Shown here piece after piece: positions 24,720-36,400 of a stretch of 64,000 nucleotides of DNA; positions within the stretch are counted from its first letter, which is position 1, and each line of letters opens with the position of its first letter. The notes beneath the pieces were generated by a model. The model ran no database searches and had not been told where the DNA came from. It saw only the letters and a list, made by a program, of their open reading frames with translations. The DNA lies in the NCBI RefSeq assembly GCF_964355755.1, contig NC_092675.1, positions 21,280,912-21,344,911 on the forward strand, read 5' to 3'. Both the position numbers and the translations under genes were made by a program. The DNA is from Antedon mediterranea. Lineage: Eukaryota; Echinodermata; Crinoidea; Comatulida; Antedonidae.

Positions 24720-27660
24720 TTGCATAAACCAAAAAAGTACGATAATAATAGTATTATAAATTGAAGGCAATCGTATTATTTATTAAATCATAGCCAATTG
24801 CGTTGAAGGAGGCCATAATATGCAAGGAAGTGACCATCCCATCGTCAAGGCAGCTGAAGAGTGTTGATAATATAGGCCTACCTATAATTATATAATTAAT
24901 TTATGTTTTCATTCTTCCCCGATTTAAGTAATAATCATAATATTAGTTAAATATGTCAATGCACCATTTATTACCTTATATATTTAGATAATGTTTTTAC
25001 TCATAATTGGTACCGAACTAGCGAAACGTCGGTAATATTCACTGGAGTGACTCTCACATGATTTTTCTCATTTTCTGCCATCAGGTACGGTACTAATTCA
25101 TATTAAAAGAAACTACTGCTGATCGGTTGCATTATTTAGAAGCCTCACCACTGCAACCTTGGTTAATAGCGTAGGATACCAAAATGTTTTTTTTAAAACA
25201 ATATTAAACAGAACAATTTCAGTTGTTGTGGTTAATGTCCGATCCCCTGAGTAGGATTATCTATATTCAGGGGACACCATTATTAAGGGACATTTTTTGG
25301 GTCCCGAAGTGGCCCCTTAATATGGGTTCTACTGTATTATGTATATATTGCAATTGCTAGATTTTAGGATTTGGTTTACAACCTTTTAAGTCAATTCAAC
25401 ATTATGTGATACATGGGACTTCAAGACTGAATAATGCTACAAACAATTTAATGAGATAATTTTTCACCCTGCTGCTCTAGCCCGCTACGTCACAGGAGAT
25501 GATGACTCATCAATTATAAGCTGAAAGCAATTAGCAGCAGTTATAGTACAGAGGCTGACGCTGACGTTTTTGCTAATTTGTAAACTCAACTATAATTTAT
25601 AGATCCCAGCTGCTGGACCCAAACAACTGTGGAAAAAGAGAGTCTATGAGGGCTCACTTAAACGGTTTTGGATTCTCGCCCTTTGATTGGTTGAATCTAC
25701 AGACTGGAAAGAATTTTCTCATTTAAAGCAAAGAATATTATATCACTCTTTGCTTGAAGTCACGTTTTCTCTAGAGGGTATTCGGTTGCATGCCTTGAGG
25801 TCATACACACACACACACATTAAAGTTCAAAATTGACCATTTTTAAATGGGCATGTGATTCATAATTAAAGAACTATCTTTGATTTGTATGTATTTTTGG
25901 GATTAAAGGACATCTTTTTAATAATTAATCATAAGTATATCTGAAGAAAGAACAATCAATAATTTTTTTAAATATCGAGCAGCGTTTTTAGTAAGAAAAA
26001 TTCTTGTTTATTCCTCCCTGTTCCTATCGTCGAAAGCAATTAGACCCTATAGGCCTACAATACAAATTAACCAGATGCAAATACGGTATATCTCATAATC
26101 ATTATAAACAAGCACGAATGTGCGATACTCTGGGTACAGCAAAAGAAGCTGTAATGACGTCATAAGACGGGATGACGTCACATACACATCAAAATCAGCT
26201 ACCAAATATAGCTATATGGTACCATCTTCGAGACGTGATATGGCTGCATCCTGTTTGAAATTTAAAAATCCGGCTCTAACGCTTTGAGGACATGTCCCTG
26301 GAGTATATTCATGCCAAATCCCAGCTCAATATCACAACGAATAAGGGATCGAGGAGTAGTACTTTATAAATCGCACTTTTTACTCAATAGTGTCCAGATG
26401 GAGGAAATGGAAGAGGAGAAGATGAGAGAGTACTAGATTCGGGTACCCCGAGTAAAAATAATAATTTACAGTACATCGAGAATCTTCAGTAACGTTTCTT
26501 TCGCCTCCTACTCGACTCCCCTGTTAAGAAAATGGAATATTCCCAAGCGCATTTCATTGTTGAGGGCGGTAGTCGGTAATCTGAAAAAAACCAAAAAAAA
26601 GAAGGCTGGAGCCTAGGCCTAGGTTTAAACAAATTAATTCGGGTAGGTAGGTAGGTCTCTAGCCCTAGGCCTAGTATAATATAAGTAAGTATTAGGCCTA
26701 CTAGACATAAATACGATAGCCAGGTATAGTACGCCTATAGCTAGCCCACCGTGTTTGTATTACATACAACGAGGGTCTCTCTAGTCTTAGTTAGTAGGCC
26801 TCACTCACACAGGCCTTACCTAACCTATAGCCTAGGCCTAGTACTAGTAGGCCTAGGCCTAGTAGGCCCCTAGGCATAGGCCTAGTCTACTAGAGTTTAG
26901 GCCAGAGTAGTACTACTAGCATACCTAGGCCCTAGGCCTAAATAGTAGGCAAATTAGTATAACATAGTCATAGGCCTACTAGTACTACTATACTAAAGGC
27001 TAAGCTAATAATAGACTTCTAAACTAGAATTTAATATTGTTCTCCGAAAAAATAACTTTTTAAAAAAAAAGTCACATAATTTTAATTACCTATATAACTA
27101 TGAAAATTATTATTTTATTATACTTATTATTATAGTAATAAGTATTTAGTATTATAGTATGTACTACAGTATAGTGTTTTATAAAAAATAAATATCAAAT
27201 TTTTAATAATAAATATTAAAACTACAAAATGGCAAATGGCATATTCATATTTTATTCATCTTTATTTTTCATGTATTGGGGTTCATATGAAATGTGCATA
27301 TAGTGTGCAATCATCAGAACCCATTTGACTTTTTTTACTTGGGAAACTTGAATTATACAGCAGCTAAGCAATAAAATAAAATTAAAGGATTTTGTATGTT
27401 GTACATCATTTAAACAGTTTGCCTACCACCAGCAACTATGATGTCATGCTATTAAGACCGTTTTTGGAAGCAGAATATAGAAAATTATAAGGCTCATAGC
27501 GGAAGGTTAAAACAGGCACGACAAAGATTTTAAATAATATAATAATCATATGTGTTGTGCCTGGAATTGAGGAAGTGGGTGGTAAGAATGTTTATCTGCC
27601 AATTTCTCATGCATTACCATAACATTTTACATTTATCGTTGACGTTGATGTTTGTTTCTA
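24720..27660. other. intergenic region between divergent NF-kappaB and EF-hand/death-domain genes
   Basis: No coding exon is recognised. 25230-25335 is a dispersed repeat (ATTCAGGGGACACCATTATT, later GGGTTCTACTGTATTA), related to 31320-31480 and 41085-41275. 26127-26453 is another repeat (listed separately). 26610-26990 is saturated with TAGGCCTA-type motifs. A noncoding first exon of the plus-strand gene should lie here, because its coding exon begins at an acceptor (TTTACTCTAG, ending at 27670). Confidence 0.5.
26127..26453. mobile_element. MITE-like dispersed repeat with two TGACGTCA sites (copy 1)
   Basis: It shares long stretches with 54462-54770: ACCATCTTCGAGACGTGATA, TTTGAGGACATGTCCCTG, AGGAGTAGTACTTTATAAAT, CTCAATAGTGTCCAGATGGA. 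The ends ACTCTGGGTAC and GTACCCCGAGT are inverted relative to each other. Two palindromic CREB/ATF sites (TGACGTCA, about 26156 and 26173) lie near the left end. Confidence 0.7.
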
Positions 27661-27693
27661 TTTACTCTAGGATTTTTGTATAATGATTACAAA

Positions 27694-30600
27694 ATGGGTT
27701 TGAATGCATCAACAATACCTGGAGATAATGGAGGAATCATCTCTGAATTAACTTCACCTTTAAAAGATGACTGGATAATTCAGCATGCTGACGCTTGCGG
27801 ACGTGAGTATACAAATAATTAATGTTTATTAGTTGATTGGAGCTTGAATTTTTCATGAGTTCTAGATTGACTTAGTGGCTGTGCCAACTAGTACTATTTG
27901 TTTGAAAGATGTACTAAGTTCTTTAAGTGCATTGGACCTATGGTTAATAGAAGACTCGTTCTACCACCAGAACCCAGAACCATGGTGTGTGAGAGCCTCG
28001 AACCCTTCCTAATATTATGGCTATGGATTATAGTTCAACTGTCTTAACACTCGGCTACTCACACACCCAGAATAATTTATGTATTGATTGATGATTCATG
28101 TATTTTTCTTAGTGACAACAATAGAAGTAAAACAGTTGTGGAAACGATTTAATGAGCTTGGTTGTAATCAGGAAGGCATATTGTATGCAGGTTCCTTACC
28201 TAATGATTCTCCGACCTCTGACCCATTTGTGAGCAAGGTAATTTTTAAACCAGAGTTTGTATTCTCTTACTAAAGCTTCATTCGCACTGGATTTAATTTG
28301 GTCAAATTAAGTTACCAGCTATAATTGACCAAGAAACCCTGCAGTAGAGGCTACAATTCCTTCAGAATACCAACAGTTAATTTTGAATAATGAACTTAAT
28401 TTTTACAGATTTTTAAGCAGTTTCCAAAATCAGACGATGAAGCTATAACATTTCAAACCTTCTGTGCAGCAACTAGATGGTTATCAGATGAATCCATAGA
28501 TGGAAAGATAAGAGGTGAAAATATCTTAATTTTAAATTTCAGATTAAAGATTCCAAACATTCCCTACAATTTGTGACGTTTTATAAAAATAATGCATATA
28601 TATTATTTTAAAACATTAAACCAGGTTATTCCATGTCTTAAATGTACGTTTCATGGTAAATTATGATAAAAAGAGAGAAACTACGCACTACAGTACCTAT
28701 GTAGCTCGCGGTGAATGTCCTCTCATGGACGGTGTTTAGGCTTAGCTTAGCTATGCTTAGTTTTGTAGGTAAACAGCTGGTAACGTACGCTAGCTATAGG
28801 CCTAGCCTGACGTTGTATAGTTGCTGCATTAATTGTCTTTCTGTTTTTGCCAGAATCTGTTGATAAAAATTGGGGGAAACGCGGTATTTTCGCTAAAAAA
28901 AAAGTTAGGAGGCTTCCATTTGTTTTTGGCCTCACGATCGATCCAAAAGTGGGTGAATTACGGAAGAAACACAAAAATATCAATCTGCGAGCAAATGCAT
29001 GTTGGTATTAATAGAGGACCGCATAAATTATTAGAATCAACTCATTTTTCACATTTTAACCGCTTAAAGACGAAAAAAAAAATCTCAATAGGACCATATA
29101 GTATTTATTTTTACATTAAATGTAGTTTGTGACCTTAAATTAGATCTAAAAAACGTAGGGAATGAAACTTTAAGCAATACGATTTCGATAGACACCTAAA
29201 AACTTGGGCATTAGAGAGGTAGTCTGATTTGCAACAACCCAGAACTTACGAGCTACCATTAGGATCCGTCCAGATTATGAGGTATCAAGTGAAAAAACAT
29301 ACCCCTATCCTTGTTTTGCATGCACATATTAACACAAGCAGTTCCTATGCCCTAACGTAAGTTCATCGCAAATCGATTGCTCCCTAATCTTGATTTCACT
29401 GCCTGAAAGCATAGAATTCAACTACTTGTACAGTAGCAGATACTTAACAAAGAAATAATTAGTTTTATTTTCTGATTTTATTGTGATTAGAGAAACATTT
29501 GTCATGTCACTATTAATGACATTATCGTTGGAAACTAAAAATTAACACATATTTTTGAATCATTTTAGCTGTGTTTGCCGTTTTAAACGATGGAAGACCA
29601 CTCAATGAAGATGTTTTGATTGAAATTCTCTCTCAAGTTTATTTGGAAGACAGTCAGGTACTAATTAATATTGTCTTTGTATTCCTCATGTTTTACTAAT
29701 TTATTATTTCAACAATATTTTATGAGGGTGGTGAATTTGACAAGAAAATAACATGAAAAAAGTATACAAAAATGTATAAAAAAAATTAATTAAAATAGAT
29801 ATAATTTATATATATATAATGAATTAAATATAATAAGGAATATTAAATACTAGAAATCTAAAGAGAAATAGAAAAGATAATAAATTGAACATGAAAGGGA
29901 AAAGGCAGGAATGGATATTGCATTAATCGTATTCTTTCTCTTTTTTTGATGAATAAATGACAATGTACAATATACTTTACAATAGTGCCAGAGGGAATCC
30001 CATAGTCCAATAATCATTACAATTTTACTGTATACTCTTAGGAGTCAATAAGAAGAGCAGCAGTTGTATTGCTGAAACAGATTGATAAGGATGGAAATGG
30101 CGCCATCACAGAAGATCAGTTTTCTTCCTGGGTCACGACCCTTCCTCATGACACTCTGGAGGCCATTCTTAAGTTTGAAATTAGTCAGCAGAATGACAAG
30201 GATGGTATTTCAACTTCTACCACACCTGTTAAGGTATGTAAAGGACATTTCGAAGAACTAATGAATATGAAATTGATGGTATACTAACACTACCTTACCA
30301 GATTTTTGCTAACTTATCAATGGCCAATTTTGATACAATAAATCTATGATTTGAAATTTGTTTTTTAAAGAGCCAATCAGTTCCTAGCATTCATTTTGTG
30401 TCAAATGACATAAAATAAGCTTCTTGGTGCAAACATCACAGGAGCTTAACTGGCAATTTCTATGCTTGTTGGGGAGACAATGGTGTATATAAAACAAGTT
30501 TTCTGATCAAATGATGTCAGTAATTTTGGTTTAGGCAACCTCGGCAATATAAAGCTAGGCATTAGTAAACGGTGACCGTATGGGCAGTATCCTTCATTTC

Positions 30601-31629
30601 AAAGTTTTGAAGCCTTCCCACCCAGCCTAACCAGTCTACAACCTTCCATTTTGAACCAATTGATTATGTCTTGTCTTTTAGACACCGCATTCTACAAAGG
30701 TCTTGAGGCCAACATCTCTTGGAGGACCAGTAGTTACAGAAGATCAGTTGATGGCAGTGGCTAAGCAAATGTATGATAAAGACTGGCTCTTGCTTGCAAA
30801 TAAGCTAGGCTTCACTCTGATGGAAGTCAAGGATATTAAAGAGAACTACACAACCAAAAGACAACAGGTATGTTTCTTTTTCTGCATTATCATCTGCATC
30901 CTTCAGATACAACATTCTGGCCGTTTCCGCAGCCAAAAATTAACCAATTAAAAGTAACCGATAATTAACCAATTCCACAAAATTAACCAATACAATAATT
31001 ATCTCATTCAAATCGGATAATTTATCGGATAAATGCAATATTTTTTAACCTTTGACCTGAAGGACAAATTGTTGCGTTGTGATTGGGCATCTGGTTGTTT
31101 GGCAATGACTGATCATGCACACTCTTTAATTTTTTTTCATTGGTCATATGTACATAATTGAACTTTGAAAAGACTGAGAAAGTGATTGACTTCCTACCAT
31201 GGTGCACTATGGCTGTGGTACATCATTTAATAAATTGGTTCTTTCTTAACACTTAACTTTGCTTCATTTGGATAAAATGCTATCATATGTCTTTCTTTTT
31301 TATTCAGTATATATGTACTATAAAACATCTTTGGGACACTCCCATTAGGGGGACACTGTTAAATTGCGAATTGAAGGAGGAGGAGGAGGAGTGTTAACAC
31401 TATAACCAAACCAACCCCTTTTCAGGGGACAATTTGTTGGGTCTTGAAGGTGTCCTTTAATAGAGGTTCTATTGTATTTTCTTAGTTGATGAAATATTTG
31501 ATTTTGCATTTGTAGGTTGAAGAACTTCTGAAAGAATGGAAAAAGGAAAATGGTATTACAGCAACAGTTAATGTAATAAAGCGAGCATTGGTTGAAGCAA
31601 ACTTTGAAGCAGTCGCTGAAAAGCTGTGA
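27694..31629 (+). CDS. EF-hand (calcineurin-B-like) protein with C-terminal death domain, complete
   Basis: 306 aa from seven phase-consistent exons: 27694-27802, 28113-28237, 28409-28514, 29569-29657, 30042-30233, 30682-30867, 31516-31629. The N-terminus MGLNAST fits an N-myristoylation signal (Gly2, Ser6). Residues about 37-205 look like a calcineurin-B/recoverin-type EF-hand fold: KQLWKRFNELGCNQEG, FKQFPKSDDEAITFQTFCAA, and one near-canonical loop DKDGNGAITEDQ (158-169; Gln rather than Glu at the last position). The other loops look degenerate. Residues about 226-306 are a death domain (MYDKDWLLLANKLGFTLMEV, VEELLKEWKKENG, ending AVAEKL). I infer a calcium-sensing or membrane-tethered death-domain adaptor. 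I know no vertebrate protein with this order. An upstream ATG at 27683 gives a six-codon frame overlapping the start. Exon model 0.9; function 0.4. Confidence 0.88.
27983..28065 (-). mobile_element. tRNA-derived SINE-like copy, tRNA body nearly whole
   Basis: On the minus strand the acceptor 5' strand TGTGTGA (28065-28059) pairs with TCACACA (27992-27986), followed by CCA. Between them are an A-box-like GTAGCCGAGTGTTAAGACA and a B box GGTTCGAGGCTC. The anticodon stem does not pair well, so this is not a working tRNA. It sits in the first intron of the EF-hand/death-domain gene and is related to 10077-10150. Confidence 0.6.
28640..29400. other. intron sequence, probable unidentified insertion
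   Basis: This part of the third intron is less AT-biased than its flanks and opens overlapping frames (28747-28983 minus, 28833-29132 plus) with no recognisable domain. It may be an old repeat; I cannot name the family. Confidence 0.3.
31320..31480. repeat. dispersed repeat (GGGGACA / GAGGTTCTATTGTA type)
   Basis: It contains GGGACACTCCCATTAGGGGG, CTTTTCAGGGGACAATTTGT and TTTAATAGAGGTTCTATTGT. Related sequence occurs at 25230-25335 and 41085-41275. It lies in the last intron of the EF-hand/death-domain gene. Confidence 0.6.
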
Positions 31630-33470
31630 AAATGAGGTTAAAGATATCAAAATGTCTGTGTTCTTTCCAGATAGTATTTAACATTGTTCTTGTTAGTGGT
31701 ATTGTTGGTGTAGATATTGAATTATCAAATAGTTGTTATTAGTATAAGGCCACCCTTGTTTATACACCCACCCCTAAATATCTATTGTATAAGTCTGTTC
31801 CACTAAAGACCCTCCCACAAGAATTGTGGAAAGGTCCTTAGTACAGTATTAATTTTAAAAGAATTATATAAAGTTAATGGTGCTATATTTTATATATATT
31901 TTATTATCTGCAAATATTAGGTCACATTTTATGTATACATAGGTATTTAATTTTTTTGCTGATACACTTCCTACCAAAAATATGTGTTTAAATTGATATT
32001 TTATTATTGAAAATAAAGGTTTTTTATTCCGCATATTTATCTGAGTGTATATTTTAAAACATAGTTTTTATTTTAACAAAATTATATGTTTTTAATACTA
32101 TTTTAGTTTAAAATAATTTTAAACTTTAGTTTTACACATTCCATATTTATTTGAGATATATTTTTATTATCAAATTATCTATAACCTTGATCTACATTAT
32201 ATTATAATTTATTATAATATTTAGTTCTATGCAAATCTGTATATTTATTGTAAAATGTGCAATTTCCTATGAAACCCAATGTGCCTTTTGTAATTTTCAA
32301 GATTATTGTTCCTGAAGTTTTACCTACCAAAAATGTACCACATATTCAGACTTGTTTGTATGTACAGTAGTACAGTATTTTGTAATATTTCCTATTGGTA
32401 TTCTGTTCTTTCCTGTTCTTTCTTTGTTGACAAAAAATTAAAAACCATTACTCTGATACTACTGTACTACAATGTATTATACAGTTTATCATACTAGATT
32501 TAAATTAATTATTCAGAATTCATATTGTGTTTATTGCATTTCACTATTATTGCTATTAATTAATACTATACTGTATTCTTCCGGCGTATACTATGAATAG
32601 GTGGATTACTAATCTATTTGGCGTATGGTATTTTTAAATAATAATGATCATTTAGTTTATGCTGGTGTAGCCTACTAGTAGGCATGGATTAATTAGTAAT
32701 ACAAATAGGCCTACTGAAATTAAATGATTCTGTTAGAATGTTGAATATCATTATACTAGGGCCACGTTTTGTCTTTCCATATTCAAGCAATATTAATCAC
32801 GCACACCTTTCGTGTTAATCTTGGAATGTGTTATATTTATTGAAGTGTTTTCATCATTGTGGTGTGCAATAAATGAAACCAACATAATTTGATGTGTATT
32901 TTATTGATTGCTTGTAATTGTTATTTGTAATTGTTATTTTATTGATTGCTTATATAAGAAGTTTTTTTGTACACAGGTGCAGATCCAGAGCAGGGGTGGG
33001 GGGAATTGAGTGCTAGGGGTGCGGGGAATTGAGTGCTAGGGGTGCCCCTTCCCCTCCTCTTCTGATACAGCCAAGAAGAACTAATGATTAATATATTTTA
33101 AAAATCTGCCCCTGGTGCATGTCTGTTAATTAATGCCTAATCCTAGGTGTGCACGTAATTTAATGTACTCATTGAGTACAGTAAAAATTAACCAATTTAA
33201 TAGTATCTGATTTTTATCTATACAAATTAAATTGTTATTTTATATAACTTGATTTTCGGAGTAGATCATAATATGATATGCACTCATTACACAAATATTT
33301 GAACATTGTGTGTACCGTTTTAAAATACCTAATTTACATATCAAGGTTATTTCTTGATACGGATCAGTGATCATGTGCATTGATCCATATAATCATGAGA
33401 CAGAAAAACACAGTACTACTCTGCTCTCTCTGATGACAGTCTAGTGGGGCTTGAAATAAACAATGAAATA
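31630..33470. other. 3' UTR of EF-hand/death-domain gene and intergenic sequence
   Basis: A polyadenylation hexamer AATAAA at 32012-32017 followed by a T-rich stretch is a reasonable end for the upstream gene; a second lies near 32870. 32978-33120 is a repeat flanked by CAGATCCAGAG and ATCTGCCCCTGG, with a short internal duplication (GGGGAATTGAGTGCTAGGGG). No other gene is seen. Confidence 0.5.
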
Positions 33471-36400
33471 ATGATGAATTTACGAACAATATGTACAGTT
33501 TTCCTCCTATTCAACGCAGGTTTGTATAATATTTAATAAAAGCTTCATATAAACATAAGCAATCTTTATTGTGTATTTGTATTTTAAAAATTATAATTTA
33601 ATCTCGTTCGTTCCCTCCATGATGCTAGCCTACCTAGCCTAGGCCCTTTGACTAGTTTGCTACAATATTATATAGTACCTACTGACATCCAGATTGGTGT
33701 TACAGAAAAAGGGGACGTTTCGCCCCAGATGAACCTATTAAAACAGTAGATTCACACAGTTAAGTTCAATTTATGGCTCGTAGCTGCATCTTATAGGTTT
33801 CGAAATACAACAAAAGGTCTTTTTTAAATTTTTTTAAATTTTATAAACTTAAATTTTATATTTGTTTGATTCTCATGAAGTAATTGTTATTAATTACTGT
33901 GATAATAATTCTATGATAAGAAACCATGACTGCATAAACAAATGAATGGACGGTTGGCATACCAAAAGCCTCAACACTAGAATATTGACGGTGACAAGAA
34001 TAAACGTTGAATTACTGTGACACACACAGTTGACTGTTACGAATACATCAGCAATAATAGTGTATTTATTTTTTTTTGTATTTAGCATTGGCTAATAAAA
34101 AGGATGTCTTTGGAATCCATTCTATTACCTTTGATACAGCTGATCTGCAAGTAATCTCCAGTGTGGACAGCAATTTACAAGTATGGGGACAAACGCATGA
34201 GTGCCATAATGTAAGAATTTAATTACGTAACAAGATAGTCAAAATCCCCATATTCCACTTGTGATGCTAGTCTGGGTTCCAGACGGAGTTTTGTCTTAAT
34301 ATTAGTAAAAAGATAAATATTTTGGCACATATGGCGTTTCATACGTATACTACTTGATTTTGGATACTCCGTCTGGGGAAACACGCACAAGTCACGTGGT
34401 TTGACACCAAGAATTCTTGGTGCATACGATTATCCGGTTGACTAGTTTCAGCTGCATGCGATTGGCTACTCACTCGTACACCGTTTTAATATTCATATTT
34501 CAGAATTTCAAAGACTCACAACAACTAAGATGATGCGCATGCGCTATGTTACGTTTAGACAATGTGTACTTGGGTACATTTATGAAGTTTCTGAAGTCTA
34601 GAAATTATTTTATATGCCTAGTAGTCTGGTAAACATTTGATGGGATTTTTCCCAAGAACATGAAAACTCGTCTTGATATGATAGGCTAGCTTCTCCACAA
34701 ATCAAACATTGAATGGATCATTTATTACGCGGAGATAATTTGATTTAATTTCCACCCAGACCCTGTCCTGTTCTGTGTGGTGGTGTAGCCCTGTTGTGTG
34801 CCGGTGGTGGTATGTAGGCCTACTTTATTGGCGTTTTATTTGGCAGGTCATACGTGCGAGTTGAGTAGGACCTACAAAAGAGGCCTAGGCCAAGGACTAA
34901 ACAATTAATAAACAAAACAACTTGGCATTACGATTTTATATTTCAACAGTCTCGATCGTACATTCAGCACTGTACGTAGGCCTACTCGATCTCTTTCATT
35001 TTGAAACAAAATGATCATTGGTTGATTCGAAATCCATATTTACATACCGCCCGCCCCATATAGCCAAATACGGTATGATAACCTACGTCATTCTTATCGG
35101 ATGTTTGCGGTCTGCAAATCGATTTCTATACGTGTTTCACAAGTCTGTATTTTCAGACAAAAATCGCGGTCGAAATAAAAACAAATAAATAGAAAAAAAG
35201 ATAATACAGACTTGGGGCAAGTCTATTGTGATGCCTGCATCATCATAAACCATAAGCCTAATAATACCGTAACTAAAGTAACATAAATACAGGTGCCACA
35301 GTACAGAATATTATGATACTGTACATATATTATGCCAGTTGGAGTTAAGCTGGGTGATTGCTACTAATTTTTGTTTATGTTTAAATTAAAGTGCGAGTTG
35401 ATCATGCTAAAAGAGATTCACAAGTCTTCTCATGTACAACTTAAGATGGACACCAGGTATAGGACCAAGCTAGTGGTGGTGCCAGATCACGCTTACCATC
35501 TTAATACAACGAATGACTGCAGGTACAGTATTGTTTGTTTGTTTGTTTGTGTGTCTGTAAAGAAATATTTCAAGTAAGTCTGATGTTACTGTTGGCTTTG
35601 GTATAAGGCCATGCCTTGGTGGTTACAAGCTCATCCCTGACTTTGGCCCAAATTGATGCAAGTTTACTGGTCTTTGTAAATGGTAATTTTCCAAACAATA
35701 ATAAATGATAATAGTATAAGTAAAACAAGTTCATAGATTTAATCTTTTTTTGCTTAGATGTAGGCATATTTATATACTGTACTGAAGAAAAACATTTTAA
35801 TTTCCCTATGCAGTTAATGCATTAAAAAATTATGATTTGTCCAGATTTCTTCATGGTTGATATTAAAGATTACAATGTCTTTGTTTGCTAAAGCTTGGTT
35901 CCTGTTAAGACAACTCAAGGACATGCAACCCAAATAATTGTAACCAATCACAAGTGAAGGATAACCTGATCAATCACTTGTAATTGGTCAAATTACTTGC
36001 CTTGGGAGCATGTCCTTGTGTTTAGACCCAGTAAAATTAGATAACTTTAAAAACAAAGGGTTTTAGTATTTTGTATTTCCTGGAGCAAAATTTAATTTGT
36101 TTGAAATAACCTTCCTTATATACTGTACTGTAATTGAAAAACCCTTTTATTTTAGTTTAAAAGTTTGTACAATGTACAGTGCTGTATTTGAAATCATACC
36201 CGTAATTGATTGATTGATTTCCTGTTGAATCTTGTGCTATTTCATCCCTTTGTTTGAGTACAATACTTACCAGTAAAATGCTTAAACAAATATAGTCAAT
36301 ATCAAATTTCCCCTTATTTGATATTATTACCAATACTGTATTAATAGAAAAAAATGTCATTGCCATTTGATGTCTCGGATATTTACAAAGCAGGGGATGG

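Noticed and set aside
28747-29132. Overlapping open frames in both directions in an intron
   Set aside because: No recognisable domain; they lie between phase-matched exons of the EF-hand/death-domain gene.
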